Position numbers and translations under genes: made by a program. The notes under the pieces were generated by a model. The model ran no database searches and was not told where the DNA came from. It worked only from the letters and a program-made list of their open reading frames with translations. Below, one piece after another: positions 1 to 8,518 of a stretch of DNA of 43,199 bases. The DNA is from an uncultured Sphingomonas sp. (lineage in GTDB: Bacteria > Pseudomonadota > Alphaproteobacteria > Sphingomonadales > Sphingomonadaceae): NCBI GenBank assembly GCA_913776045.1, contig CAJYOI010000033.1:1-43199 (forward strand). The letters are read 5' to 3'. Numbering within the stretch: position 1 is the stretch's first letter; each line of letters starts with the position of its first letter.

Positions 1-309
1 AAGGACGAAACCGTCACGCCGCCGCGCAAATGGCTGCGCGCGGCGCGCGCCAAGGGGCCGGCGGGTCCGTTCGGCCCCCTCTCCCCGCCGTTCACCCCGT
101 CCTGGGTCGAAGGGCCGATGACCGCGACCGTCGGCGACCGGCTGATCTGCTATTACGACATCTACCGCGACGGCCGCTGGGGCGCGATGGCGACGCGCGA
201 CATGATCCGTTGGGAGGACGTATCCGCCCGCCTGACCATGCCCCCCGGCGCCCGCCACGGCTCCCTGGTCCGCGTCCCCGCCACGTTGATCGCAGGTCTG
301 GAAGCGTGA
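1..309 (+). CDS. Glycoside hydrolase family 43-like protein, C-terminal fragment
   Basis: The frame is open from the first base of the window and stops at 307-309, so only the last 102 residues are seen. The fragment contains PSWVEGPM, then a Tyr-rich strand (LICYYDIYRDGRWG), ATRDMIRWEDVS and PPGARHGSL. This succession resembles the last blades of five-bladed beta-propeller glycosidases of the GH43 arabinosidase/xylosidase type, where the phrases 'W.EGP', 'D...W.D.S' and 'P.G.RHG' recur. The catalytic residues would lie upstream of the window. A role in plant-polysaccharide breakdown is inference from this partial match; another beta-propeller hydrolase remains possible. Confidence 0.6.
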   Translation, partial: KDETVTPPRKWLRAARAKGPAGPFGPLSPPFTPSWVEGPMTATVGDRLICYYDIYRDGRWGAMATRDMIRWEDVSARLTMPPGARHGSLVRVPATLIAGLEA

Positions 310-326
310 AGCGGCCGGCATAGCTG

Positions 327-355
327 TTGACGACCGGACGATCGTCGTGGCAAGG
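327..355 (+). promoter_or_regulatory. Possible promoter of tRNA-Gly
   Basis: A TTGACG hexamer at 327-332 is placed as a sigma-70 -35 element would be for a tRNA start near 365. The -10 position, 17 bases further on, is GC-rich (caaggc) and matches poorly. Only the -35 half is convincing. Confidence 0.3.
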
Positions 356-367
356 CCCGGCATGCAC

Positions 368-441
368 GCGGGTGTAGCTCAATGGTAGAGCAGAAGCTTC
401 CCAAGCTTACGACGAGGGTTCGATTCCCTTCACCCGCTCCA
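368..441 (+). tRNA. tRNA-Gly (anticodon CCC)
   Basis: A full cloverleaf can be drawn. The 7-bp acceptor stem GCGGGTG/CACCCGC pairs perfectly. The D arm is GCTC/GAGC around AATGGTA. The anticodon arm is GAAGC-TTCCCAA-GCTTA, with its outermost pair mismatched. The T arm has the TTCGATT loop, and the 3' end is T-CCA encoded in the DNA. Loop positions 34-36 read CCC, so it decodes the glycine codon GGG, a frequent codon in GC-rich genomes. It stands alone, followed by a strong hairpin. Confidence 0.95.
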
Positions 442-448
442 CCGTCTC

Positions 449-472
449 GCTGAAATAGCGAGCTATTTCAGC
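449..472. terminator. Perfect hairpin after tRNA-Gly
   Basis: GCTGAAATAGC at 449-459 and GCTATTTCAGC at 462-472 are exact reverse complements separated by only GA. The hairpin begins 8 bases past the CCA end of the tRNA. It has no T-run on either side. It may end the tRNA transcript from the left and the thiolase transcript from the right, or be one of the short-loop palindromes dispersed in these genomes. Confidence 0.5.
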
Positions 473-513
473 CCCCAGGAGACGGCACGGCCGGCGCCAG
501 CCATGGCGACCGA

Positions 514-534
514 CGGCATGGCTTCGCCATGCCG
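514..534. repeat. Short-loop palindrome
   Basis: CGGCATGGC and GCCATGCCG are exact reverse complements around a TTC loop. With the hairpin at 449-472 it forms a tandem pair of stem-loops between the tRNA and the 3' end of the thiolase gene. No T-run follows, so factor-independent termination is uncertain. Confidence 0.5.
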
Positions 535-548
535 CGCCCCCACCTCGC

Positions 549-1739
549 TTAAACGATCTCGAACAACCCCGCTGCGCCCATGCCGCCGGCGGTGCACATG
601 CTGACGACGACGTAGCGGACGCCGCGGCGGCGGCCTTCCAGCAGCGCCGCGCCGACCAGCCGGCTGCCGGTCATGCCGAAGGGATGGCCGACCGCGATGG
701 CGCCGCCGTTGACGTTGTATTTTTCGGGATCGATGCCGAGCGTGTCGCGGCAATAGAGGCACTGGCTGGCGAAGGCCTCGTTCAGTTCCCACAGGCCGAT
801 ATCGGCAACCGACAGCCCGGCGCGATCGAGCAGTTTGGGGATGGCGAAGACCGGGCCGATGCCCATTTCCTCGGGCGCGCAGCCCGCCGCCTGGAAGCCG
901 CGGTAGAGACCCAGAATCTCCTTGCCCTCGGCCTTGGCCATCGCCCGGTCCATTACGATCTGCGCGGCGGCGCCGTCCGACAGCTGGCTGGCGTTGCCCG
1001 CGGTGATCGCGCGGCCTTCGGGGACCAATGTCCCGCCCGACCAGACGGTGCGCAGGCCGGCGAGCGCGTCATAGGTGGTGCCGGCGCGGACGCCTTCGTC
1101 TGACGTGACGGTCACCGTTTCGGTGCCGGTGACATTCCCTTCCTTGTCGATCAGCGCCTTTTCGACCGTGACCGGCACGATTTCCTCGGCGATGCGGGGC
1201 GCGGCGGCGGCGGCGCGCCGCTGACTTTCGGCGGCGTAGCGGTCCTGCGCTTCGCGGCTGATGCCGTAGCGCTCGGCGACGACCTCGGCGGTTTCGATCA
1301 TCGCCATTGTCGCATGCGGCACACGGTCAGTTACCGACTTGGCTGCCATTCGCGGCGCGCCCTTCGTCACCGTATGGCTGATCGATTCCATCCCGCCGGC
1401 CAGCGCCACGTCGATGTCCCCGGCGATGATCGACCGCGCGGCGAGCGCGACCGCGGTCAGGCCGGAGCCGCATTTGCGGTCGAGCGTGAAGGCCGGCACC
1501 GATTGCGGGAGCCCGGCGGCGAACACCGCCATGCGCCCGGCATTGCCGCCCTGTTCGCCCCACTGACTGCCAACGCCCCAGAAGATGTCGTCGATCCGCG
1601 CCGGATCGATGCCTGCCCGCTCGATGGCGCCGTTCATCGCGAAGCCGGCGAGGGCCGGCGCCTCGGTCGCGTTGAAATAGCCGCGATAGGCCTTGCCGAT
1701 GCCGGTGCGGGCGGTGGCGATGATGGCGGCTTCACGCAT
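549..1739 (-). CDS. Acetyl-CoA C-acyltransferase (thiolase)
   Basis: This 396-residue protein has the thiolase length and all three catalytic sites: nucleophilic Cys90 in [10 protein letters not shown], His352 in [16 protein letters not shown], and Cys382 in [12 protein letters not shown]. The NEAFASQ motif is also present. It should cleave 3-ketoacyl-CoA or condense acetyl-CoA in the cytoplasm, for beta-oxidation or a related acyl-CoA route. The start at 1739 gives [17 protein letters not shown], the usual thiolase N terminus; the frame stays open 49 codons further upstream, but that stretch is the antisense of the thioesterase. The start overlaps the end of the thioesterase gene by 8 bases, so the two are probably coupled. 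Substrate chain length cannot be read. Confidence 0.93.
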   Translation of the reverse strand: MREAAIIATARTGIGKAYRGYFNATEAPALAGFAMNGAIERAGIDPARIDDIFWGVGSQWGEQGGNAGRMAVFAAGLPQSVPAFTLDRKCGSGLTAVALAARSIIAGDIDVALAGGMESISHTVTKGAPRMAAKSVTDRVPHATMAMIETAEVVAERYGISREAQDRYAAESQRRAAAAAPRIAEEIVPVTVEKALIDKEGNVTGTETVTVTSDEGVRAGTTYDALAGLRTVWSGGTLVPEGRAITAGNASQLSDGAAAQIVMDRAMAKAEGKEILGLYRGFQAAGCAPEEMGIGPVFAIPKLLDRAGLSVADIGLWELNEAFASQCLYCRDTLGIDPEKYNVNGGAIAVGHPFGMTGSRLVGAALLEGRRRGVRYVVVSMCTAGGMGAAGLFEIV

Positions 1740-2193
1740 GGTCGGTTTCCTGATCGAGAGCGATGGTGGCGAGCGCGGCCCGCCATGTATCGGCGAGCGG
1801 TTGCGGGCGGCGATGCGCGCGATCGACGTAGACGTGGACGAACCGTGCCTCGGCCGCCACGTCCGCGTCGCCTGCGGCAAAGGCACCGAGGACGTAGGTG
1901 ACGCTGGACGTTCCTATCCGCTCGACCACAAGGCCGATCTCGACGGCTTGCGGATAGGACAGCGGCCTGGCGTAACGACAGCCGGTTTCGACGACCAGGC
2001 CGATCGTCTCGCCCGCCGCGACGTCGAGCAGCCCGGCCGCGAACAGCCAGTTGTTCACCGCCGTATCGAACCAATGGTAATAGATCGAATTGTTGACGTG
2101 CCCGTACATGTCGTTGTCGCTCCACCGCGTCACGATGGGCTGCCAGTGGCGATAGGCCGCGCGCGGGCGGAGCGGGAGCTTGGACATGCGCAT
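1732..2193 (-). CDS. Acyl-CoA thioesterase, hotdog fold (4HBT family)
   Basis: This 153-residue protein carries the hotdog-thioesterase signature [20 protein letters not shown], in which the Asp and the GHVNN turn form the active site of 4-hydroxybenzoyl-CoA thioesterase-like enzymes. It should hydrolyse acyl-CoA to free acid plus CoA in the cytoplasm. ATG codons lie at 2193 and 2187 in frame; either gives [15 protein letters not shown] near the N terminus. It is the first gene of a two-gene unit with the thiolase, overlapping it by 8 bases, which suggests joint handling of one acyl-CoA pool. It points away from the alcohol dehydrogenase across a 122-base shared upstream region. Confidence 0.88.
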   Translation of the reverse strand: MRMSKLPLRPRAAYRHWQPIVTRWSDNDMYGHVNNSIYYHWFDTAVNNWLFAAGLLDVAAGETIGLVVETGCRYARPLSYPQAVEIGLVVERIGTSSVTYVLGAFAAGDADVAAEARFVHVYVDRAHRRPQPLADTWRAALATIALDQETDHA

Positions 2194-2315
2194 CGGTGTA
2201 ACGCCCTGTCGGCCACCCGCGAAGCCGGTAAAGTGTTTATCGGAATGGCGATTTGCCGCGACCGCGGGCATCGTCGCGGTTGCCGCCCCCGCCCCACGCG
2301 ATAGGACAGATTCCC

Positions 2316-3440
2316 ATGCAGATCATCGCCGCCGTCCTGCGCACCCGCGAGGCCCCGCGCCCCTATGCCGACAGCCGCCCGCTCGCGATCGAGACGCTGG
2401 AGTTGCAACCGCCCGGGCGCGACGAAGTGCTGGTCCGTATCGCGGCGGCCGGGCTGTGCCATTCGGACCTGTCGGTCATCAACGGCCAGCGCCCGCGCCC
2501 GCTGCCGATGGCACTGGGGCATGAGGCAGCGGGCGTGGTCGAGGGCGTTGGGCCGGGCGTCACCGATCTGAGCCCGGGCGATCACGTCGTCATGGTGTTC
2601 GTGCCGAGCTGCGGCCACTGCGTCCCTTGCGCGGGCGGACGGCCGGCGCTGTGCGAGCCCGGCGCCAAGGCGAACGGCGCGGGCACGTTGCTGGCCGGCG
2701 ACATCCGGCTGAAGGACGACGCAGGTGATACGGTCCACCACCACCTCGGCTGCTCGGCGTTCGCCAGCCATGCCGTCGTGTCGCGCCGATCGCTGGTGAA
2801 GATCGACCGCGACCTGCCTTTGCACGAAGCCGCGCTGTTCGGCTGCGCAGTCCTGACCGGCGTCGGCGCGGTGGTGAATACCGCCGAGGTCAAGGCGGGC
2901 CAAAGCGTCGCGGTGATCGGGCTTGGCGGCGTCGGTCTGGCCGCGGTGCTCGGCGCGCTGGCGGCGGGCGCGGCGCAGGTGATCGCGGTCGATCTCGATG
3001 CCGACAAGCTGGCGCTGGCCGAGCGCCTGGGCGCAACCGCCGTCGTCCAGGCAGGGCCGGATGCGGTGGCGGAGGTGCGCGCGCTGACCGGTGGCGGGTG
3101 CGATATCGTGCTGGAAATGGCAGGTTCGGTGCGGGCGCTCGAAAGTGCAGTGGCGATGACCGCGCGCGGCGGCACGACCGTTACCGCAGGCCTGCCCCCG
3201 CCCGATGCGGCACTGCCGGTCAACATCGTGTCGCTGGTCGCCGAGGAGCGGACGCTGAAGGGCAGCTACATCGGCACCTGCGTGCCGACGCGCGACATCC
3301 CGCGCTTCATCGCGCTGTACCGGGCGGGGCGGTTGCCGGTCGACCGACTGGTCAGCGGCTATCTGACGCTCGACCGGATCAACGAAGGCTTCGACGCGCT
3401 CGATGCTGGGAAAGCGGTACGGCAGATCGTGCGTTTCTAG
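2316..3440 (+). CDS. Zinc-dependent alcohol dehydrogenase (MDR superfamily)
   Basis: This 374-residue protein has catalytic-zinc ligands Cys48 (GLCHSD) and His69-Glu70 (GHEAAG). The structural-zinc lobe has Cys99, Cys102, Cys105 and Cys113. The Rossmann motif GLGGVG lies at 202-207, followed by VIAVDLD with Asp226, which favours NAD over NADP. It should oxidise an alcohol or reduce an aldehyde. Architecture and C terminus resemble class III-like bacterial dehydrogenases, but the substrate is not evident. The ATG at 2316 is preceded by AGGA; an open extension to 2253 is not needed. It is divergent from the thioesterase/thiolase unit, so a shared alcohol-to-acyl-CoA route is possible but unproven. 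Confidence 0.92.
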   Translation: MQIIAAVLRTREAPRPYADSRPLAIETLELQPPGRDEVLVRIAAAGLCHSDLSVINGQRPRPLPMALGHEAAGVVEGVGPGVTDLSPGDHVVMVFVPSCGHCVPCAGGRPALCEPGAKANGAGTLLAGDIRLKDDAGDTVHHHLGCSAFASHAVVSRRSLVKIDRDLPLHEAALFGCAVLTGVGAVVNTAEVKAGQSVAVIGLGGVGLAAVLGALAAGAAQVIAVDLDADKLALAERLGATAVVQAGPDAVAEVRALTGGGCDIVLEMAGSVRALESAVAMTARGGTTVTAGLPPPDAALPVNIVSLVAEERTLKGSYIGTCVPTRDIPRFIALYRAGRLPVDRLVSGYLTLDRINEGFDALDAGKAVRQIVRF

Positions 3441-3500
3441 AAAGGAACCCCGCGTGCCGTCCTGCGCTTGGGTTTGGAACGCCTACCAGGAGCAGCAGCC

Positions 3501-3830
3501 ATGGCCGACAACGGCATCACCATCGATCCGGCGAGCGTCGTCGACAATCCCGCCGACCTGCAGGTCGAATTTCGCGGGGAAGTCGATGGCGAAACCTATG
3601 ACTTCGCCGTCCGCCACAGCGTGATCGAAGCGCTGACCGGCCGGGTACCCGATGCACCGGCGACCGACTTCGCGGCGGTGTCGGACCAGATCGGCAAGGC
3701 GGCGCTCGTCGCGCTGGGCCGGGCGAATGGCGACGATCTGGTTATCGTCAGCGAAAACGACCTCGACCAGCCGAGCGAAGCGACGTCGCCGGCACCTGAG
3801 ATCGCCGAGGCCGAAGCGCATCCGAGCTAA
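3501..3830 (+). CDS. Small conserved protein, DUF1488-like
   Basis: This 109-residue acidic protein has no signal peptide or membrane segment. The middle (about residues 20-95) has the outline of DUF1488 proteins: a strand pair (LQVEFRGEVDGETYDFAVRH), a helix (VIEALTGRV), a longer helix (VSDQIGKAALVALG) and a final strand (DDLVIVSENDL). The last 17 residues are Pro/Glu/Ala-rich and probably disordered. The ATG at 3501 follows CAGGAGCAGCAGCC, which includes a usable ribosome-binding site. It lies 60 bases after the dehydrogenase and may share its transcript. DUF1488 has no established function, and the assignment is by eye. Confidence 0.72.
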   Translation: MADNGITIDPASVVDNPADLQVEFRGEVDGETYDFAVRHSVIEALTGRVPDAPATDFAAVSDQIGKAALVALGRANGDDLVIVSENDLDQPSEATSPAPEIAEAEAHPS

Positions 3831-3850
3831 GGGTCGGACAACCTTTCTGA

Positions 3851-3884
3851 CTGCCATCCCGGATCAAGCCGGGAATGACAGCAG
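3851..3884. repeat. Dispersed palindromic repeat
   Basis: The core TCCCGG-atcaag-CCGGGA (3857-3874) is flanked by CCA and ATGACAGCAG. It is of the 'ATCCCGGATC.AGCCGGGA' kind scattered between genes in sphingomonads. It lies between the convergent ends of the DUF1488-like gene and the CinA-like gene and could act as a bidirectional transcript end. A related sequence is embedded in tolB at 40871-40951. Confidence 0.65.
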
Positions 3885-3915
3885 TAAGGACAGCCGCCAC
3901 ACGCCTTCGCCGAAC

Positions 3916-4698
3916 CTAAATCCCGTCGCGCGTCACCGGGTGACCCAGATCGGTCAGGCGTGCGGCGAGGTCGGTGACGCAGGCTTCCAGCCGGTCGGGG
4001 TCGGGCGAGCGGACGACGAAGTTCGCCCCCACCCGGCCTTCGCGGAAGAACGGGTAGCTGCCGATCGACACGTCGCCGCCGTCCGCGCCGCGGTGGTCCT
4101 TTTCGACCGCGCGCAGCGTGTCGGCGACTTCGCTTTCGGCAACCCAGCAGCCGAGCGTCACCGACTGGACCGGGCGCCCGCCCTCCAGCGTGCCGGTCAG
4201 CGCGTCGAGCATGCCCGCGGTGATGTGCGGCACACCGGCCATGATGAAGATGTTGCCGGTACGGATGCCTGGCGCGCCCGAAATCCGGTTCTCGATCAGC
4301 GTCGCCCCCGCCGGCACCCGCGCCATCCTGAGCCGCGCGTCGGTCAGCCCGCCACGTGTTTCATAGTATCGCTCCAGAGTCGCACGCGCGTCCGGGTGGA
4401 CCTCGACGGCCACGCCCAACGCCTTGGCGATCGCATCGACCGTGATGTCGTCGTGCGTCGGGCCGATGCCGCCGGTGGTGAACAGATAGTCGTTGCGGGC
4501 GCTAAGCGTCGTCACCGCCTCGACGATCGCATCCTCGACATCCGCGACGATCCGCACTTCGGCCAGGCGGATGCCCTGCACGTTCAGCCAGCTTGCCAGC
4601 TGCGCGACGTTCCTGTCCTGGGTACGCCCCGAGAGGATTTCGTCCCCGATGACGATCAGGGCGGCGGTCCAGATGCGTTCGCTCATGGCGGCGGACAT
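3916..4698 (-). CDS. CinA-type competence/damage-inducible protein, MoaB/MogA-like domain only
   Basis: This 260-residue protein starts with the molybdopterin-binding fold of the CinA N-terminal family: ALIVIGDEILSGRTQDRN near residues 13-30, TTGGIGPTHDDITVDAIAKA near 95-115 and GVPHITAGMLDAL further on. The nicotinamide-nucleotide amidase domain that follows in full-length CinA is absent, so this is the single-domain version common in alphaproteobacteria. Related domains hydrolyse ADP-ribose or bind molybdopterin; here the activity is uncertain. An alternative start is Met5 at 4686. It is divergent from map with only 35 bases between start codons, so the promoters must overlap. Confidence 0.85.
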   Translation of the reverse strand: MSAAMSERIWTAALIVIGDEILSGRTQDRNVAQLASWLNVQGIRLAEVRIVADVEDAIVEAVTTLSARNDYLFTTGGIGPTHDDITVDAIAKALGVAVEVHPDARATLERYYETRGGLTDARLRMARVPAGATLIENRISGAPGIRTGNIFIMAGVPHITAGMLDALTGTLEGGRPVQSVTLGCWVAESEVADTLRAVEKDHRGADGGDVSIGSYPFFREGRVGANFVVRSPDPDRLEACVTDLAARLTDLGHPVTRDGI

Positions 4699-4733
4699 AG
4701 CGAAACGCGGGCGACCTCGCTATATGCCCGCGC

Positions 4734-5555
4734 ATGACAGACTATGTGACCGACGACGCGCCCTTGTCCCGCACGGGCGCGATCCGCCTGCACGGCCCCC
4801 AGGGGTTCGAGGGCATGCGCAAGGCCGGACGCGCGGCGGCCGAAGTGCTCGACGCCGTCGTGCCGCACGTCGTGCCCGGCGTAACAACGCAGGAGCTGAA
4901 CGACATCGTCCACCGCGAGATGCTGGCGCGCGGCGGCGTGCCCGCGACGCTCGGCTATCGCGGCTACACCCACAGCACCTGCATCTCGATCAACCACGTC
5001 GTCTGCCACGGTATCCCGAGCGACCGAACGCTGAAGGACGGCGACATCGTCAACATCGACGTGACCCCGATCGTCGATGGCTGGCACGGCGATTCGAGCC
5101 GCATGTACCTGGTCGGCGACAATGTGCCGATCAAGGCCAAGCGGCTGGTCGACGTGACGTACGAGTGCCTGATGCTGGGCATCGAACAGGCGAAACCCGG
5201 CAATCACATGGGTGACGTCGCCCATGCCATCCAGGCCCACGCCGAAAAGCACCGCTACGGCGTCGTCCGCGACTTTTGCGGCCATGGCCTGGGCCAGCTG
5301 TTCCACGACGCGCCCGAAGTCGTCCACGTCGGCCGCCCCGGCACCGGCCCTGAACTGCGGCCGGGCATGTTCTTCACGATCGAACCGATGATCAACATCG
5401 GCCGCCCGGACGTGAAGCTGCTCGACGACGGCTGGACCGCGGTGACGCGCGACCGGTCGCTTTCGGCGCAGTTCGAACATTCGATCGGCATCACCGAAGA
5501 CGGGTGCGAGATCTTCACGCTCAGCCCGGGCGGGTTCGACCGGCCGCCCTATTGA
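4734..5555 (+). CDS. map: Methionine aminopeptidase, type I
   Basis: This 273-residue cytosolic enzyme removes the initiator methionine from nascent proteins. The five metal ligands of the pita-bread fold are all present: Asp109 (VNIDVTP), Asp120 (WHGDSS), His184 (CGHGLG), Glu217 (FTIEPM) and Glu248 (QFEHSIG). The substrate-binding His92 lies in VVCHGIPS. The N-terminal 20 residues precede the GPQGFEGMRKAGR start of the conserved domain. No zinc-finger extension is present, so it is a type Ia-like bacterial enzyme. The last 7 bases overlap the convergent endonuclease V gene. Confidence 0.97.
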   Translation: MTDYVTDDAPLSRTGAIRLHGPQGFEGMRKAGRAAAEVLDAVVPHVVPGVTTQELNDIVHREMLARGGVPATLGYRGYTHSTCISINHVVCHGIPSDRTLKDGDIVNIDVTPIVDGWHGDSSRMYLVGDNVPIKAKRLVDVTYECLMLGIEQAKPGNHMGDVAHAIQAHAEKHRYGVVRDFCGHGLGQLFHDAPEVVHVGRPGTGPELRPGMFFTIEPMINIGRPDVKLLDDGWTAVTRDRSLSAQFEHSIGITEDGCEIFTLSPGGFDRPPY

Positions 5556-6250
5556 TCGGCCGCCGCGTAGTTCCGCCGGGCGACATTGGCTGCATCATGG
5601 GCCAGCCGGATCGGGAGCGGCAACCGGCGGCCGTCGCTGAGTTTCAGGATCCAGTCGACCGCGCTGTCGAGCGACACGCGGTGGCCGCTGCCGATGTACA
5701 CCGGCGCAGTCTTCGGCCGCGTGCGCAGCGCATAGCCGACGAGTTCGCCGCGATCGACCAGGGCCACGCGGTCGCCGACGTCGGGGCCTAGATCGCCCTC
5801 GACCGTACCGCACAGGATCGTCTTCGCACAACCGATGCTGGGGATGTCGAGCAACACGCCGACGTGCACCGCGATGCCGCAGCGGCGAGGGTGCGGGCGG
5901 CCGTGGCCGTCAACAATCAGCAGGTCCGGGCGGCACTCCAAAGCCTCGACCGCTGCGACAATGGCCGGGGCTTCGCGGAAGCCGAGATAGCCGGGGACGT
6001 ACGGGATCGGCGGGATGACCGACACGCTGGATGCGGTCAGCGGCGTCGCGTCGGGCCAGGCGATCGGCGCGGCAGCCGCGTGGATCGGGCCGCGGCTGTC
6101 GCGCCATTTCATCGAGGTATCGACGCCGGCGATCGTCGCTACAGGGCCGAATCGGTCGGTCGTCTCCGCCGCCTCGGCCATCTCGCGTTGCGCGACGCTC
6201 GCTGCACGCAAGTCCGGCGGGGCGCGCCAATGGTCGGGGCGGTCGATCAC
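5549..6250 (-). CDS. nfi: Endonuclease V (deoxyinosine 3' endonuclease)
   Basis: This 233-residue repair enzyme cuts DNA one base 3' of deoxyinosine left by adenine deamination. The catalytic acids align with the E. coli enzyme: Asp44 in AGVDTSM, Glu93 in GYLGFREAPA and Asp114 in LIVDGHGRPHPRR. The wedge motif PYVPGYLGFRE and GHRVSLDSA near the C terminus are also present. The GTG at 6250 is chosen as the start because AGGAG lies about 10 bases upstream and the length then matches the family (223-235). The open frame continues to 6379 without family similarity. It is convergent with map, overlapping 7 bases. Confidence 0.92.
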   Translation of the reverse strand: MIDRPDHWRAPPDLRAASVAQREMAEAAETTDRFGPVATIAGVDTSMKWRDSRGPIHAAAAPIAWPDATPLTASSVSVIPPIPYVPGYLGFREAPAIVAAVEALECRPDLLIVDGHGRPHPRRCGIAVHVGVLLDIPSIGCAKTILCGTVEGDLGPDVGDRVALVDRGELVGYALRTRPKTAPVYIGSGHRVSLDSAVDWILKLSDGRRLPLPIRLAHDAANVARRNYAAADQ

Positions 6251-6327
6251 GAGGGGCCACTCCTGCCGCAAAAGCGGGCATGTGCGGCGCGGTTGCCTGT
6301 TTTCAAGGCATGCCAGCGACATGTTAG

Positions 6328-6771
<444 letters not shown>

Positions 6772-6822
6772 CGCGCGCGCAAGAATCCACGAACTAGCCG
6801 CGCTGCGGCGCAACATGATTCT

Positions 6823-6840
6823 GCCGTCCCGGGGGACGGC
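6823..6840 (+). other. Intercistronic hairpin between glnB and glnA
   Basis: GCCGTCCC and GGGACGGC are exact reverse complements separated by two bases, 27 bases before the glnA start. No T-run follows, so it is not an obvious terminator. It could protect or process the mRNA so that glnA is expressed far above glnB. Confidence 0.55.
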
Positions 6841-6867
6841 GTTCCATCCAGAACGAAGGGCACCACC

Positions 6868-8280
6868 ATGGCGAACACGGCCAGCGACGTACTGCAGAAG
6901 ATCAAGGACGAAGAGATCGAGTGGATCGATCTGCGCTTCACCGACCCCAAGGGCAAGTGGCAGCACCTGACCATGGTCGCGAGCGTGATGGGCGAGGACG
7001 AGTGGACCGACGGCCTGATGTTCGATGGTTCGTCGATCGAGGGTTGGAAGGCGATCAACGAATCGGACATGATCCTGAAGCCGGATCTGGACGCCGTCTA
7101 CACCGACCCCTTCTCGGCCACGCCGATGCTGATCGTGTTCTGCGACATCCTCGAGCCGTCGACGGGCGAGGGTTACACCCGCGATCCGCGCACGACCGCC
7201 AAGCGCGCCGAAGCATACGTCAAGACGCTGGGCATCGGCGACACCGTGTATGTCGGGCCGGAAGCCGAATTCTTCATGTTCGACGACGTGCGTTTCGAAA
7301 ACACCTATTCGTCCAGCTACTACAAGCTCGACGACATCGAACTGCCGGGCAATTCGGGCCGCGAATATGAAGGCGGCAACATGGCGCACCGTCCGCGCGC
7401 CAAGGGCGGCTATTTCCCGGTCGCCCCGGTCGACTCGGCTGTCGACATCCGTGGCGAGATGGTGTCGACCATGCTCGAAATGGGCCTGCCCTGCGACAAG
7501 CACCACCACGAAGTCGCCGCCGCGCAGCACGAGCTGGGCCTGACCTTCGGCACGCTGACCACGACCGCCGACCGCATGCAGATCTACAAGTATGTCGTGC
7601 ACCAGGTCGCGCACGCGTACGGCAAGACGGCGACGTTCATGCCGAAGCCGATCAAGGAAGATAACGGCTCGGGCATGCACACCCACTTCTCGATCTGGGA
7701 AGGCAAGACCCCGCTGTTCGCCGGCAACGGCTATGCGGGCCTCTCCGACATGTGCCTGTACTTCATCGGCGGCATCATCAAGCACGCGAAGGCGGTGAAC
7801 GCGTTCACCAACCCGACGACCAACAGCTACAAGCGCCTGGTCCCGGGTTACGAAGCGCCGGTGCTGCTCGCCTATTCGAGCCGCAACCGTTCGGCGTCGT
7901 GCCGCATCCCGTACGGCACGGGTGCCAAGGCCAAGCGCGTCGAAGTGCGCTTCCCCGACGCGCTTGCCAACCCCTACCTCGCCTATGCCGCGCTGCTGAT
8001 GGCGGGCCTGGACGGCATCCAGAACAAGATCCATCCGGGCGAGGCGATGGACAAGAACCTGTACGATCTGCCGCCGGCCGAATTGGCCGAAGTGCCGACC
8101 GTCGCGGGTTCGCTGCGTGAGGCCCTGGACAGCCTGGAAGCCGACATGGATTTCCTGCTGAAGGGTGATGTGTTCACGAAGGACCAGATCGAGGCATATG
8201 TCGAGATCAAGCGGGCGGACGTCGCGCGTTGGGAAATGACGCCGAGCCCGGTTGAGTTTGATATGTACTACAGCGGGTAA
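6868..8280 (+). CDS. glnA: Glutamine synthetase, type I
   Basis: This 470-residue dodecameric cytosolic enzyme makes glutamine from glutamate, ammonia and ATP. It has the latch DGSSIEGW, the catalytic-domain motifs [10 protein letters not shown] and [10 protein letters not shown], the metal and substrate region KHHHEVA, and NRSASCRIP in the active site. The adenylylation loop DKNLYDLPP carries Tyr399, so activity should be turned down by GlnE. A GAAGGG ribosome-binding site precedes the ATG. It is transcribed with glnB from the sigma-54 promoter, possibly with its own promoter in the 96-base gap. A strong terminator follows about 100 bases downstream. Confidence 0.98.
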   Translation: MANTASDVLQKIKDEEIEWIDLRFTDPKGKWQHLTMVASVMGEDEWTDGLMFDGSSIEGWKAINESDMILKPDLDAVYTDPFSATPMLIVFCDILEPSTGEGYTRDPRTTAKRAEAYVKTLGIGDTVYVGPEAEFFMFDDVRFENTYSSSYYKLDDIELPGNSGREYEGGNMAHRPRAKGGYFPVAPVDSAVDIRGEMVSTMLEMGLPCDKHHHEVAAAQHELGLTFGTLTTTADRMQIYKYVVHQVAHAYGKTATFMPKPIKEDNGSGMHTHFSIWEGKTPLFAGNGYAGLSDMCLYFIGGIIKHAKAVNAFTNPTTNSYKRLVPGYEAPVLLAYSSRNRSASCRIPYGTGAKAKRVEVRFPDALANPYLAYAALLMAGLDGIQNKIHPGEAMDKNLYDLPPAELAEVPTVAGSLREALDSLEADMDFLLKGDVFTKDQIEAYVEIKRADVARWEMTPSPVEFDMYYSG

Positions 8281-8383
8281 GGCGCCACTGCGTTCGCGCC
8301 GGTCCGCGCAGCGGATAGCCGCTGTCGGCCGGCGCAGCGCAGCAGCGACCGACGACGCGGCCTTGCCGCGGCGGGATAAAAAA

Positions 8384-8418
8384 GGGGCGCCCGGAGCAAT
8401 CCAGGCGCCCTTCTTTTT
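8384..8418 (+). terminator. Rho-independent terminator of glnA
   Basis: GGGCGCC (8385-8391) pairs with GGCGCCC (8404-8410) around a 12-base loop and is followed by TTCTTTTT. A run of A precedes the stem, so it may also work for the opposite strand. It is the clearest intrinsic terminator in the window. Confidence 0.88.
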
Positions 8419-8458
8419 GTCCTCCGATCGCGAGCTTACAGCGGGCGTATCGGAGAAC

Positions 8459-8512
8459 GGCCCTTCGACAAGCTCAGGGCGAATGGGGGAGGAGCGCGAT
8501 GCCTCTCCCCCA
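8459..8512. repeat. Sphingomonad-type dispersed repeat plus hairpin
   Basis: GCCCTTCGACAAGCTCAGGGC (8460-8480) belongs to the TTCGACA(A/G)GCTCAG family also seen twice at 24859-24950. It is followed by TGGGGGAG (8484-8491) pairing with CTCCCCCA (8505-8512). It lies between the convergent ends of glnA and the TonB-dependent receptor gene. Confidence 0.7.
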
Positions 8513-8518
8513 TCCCAA

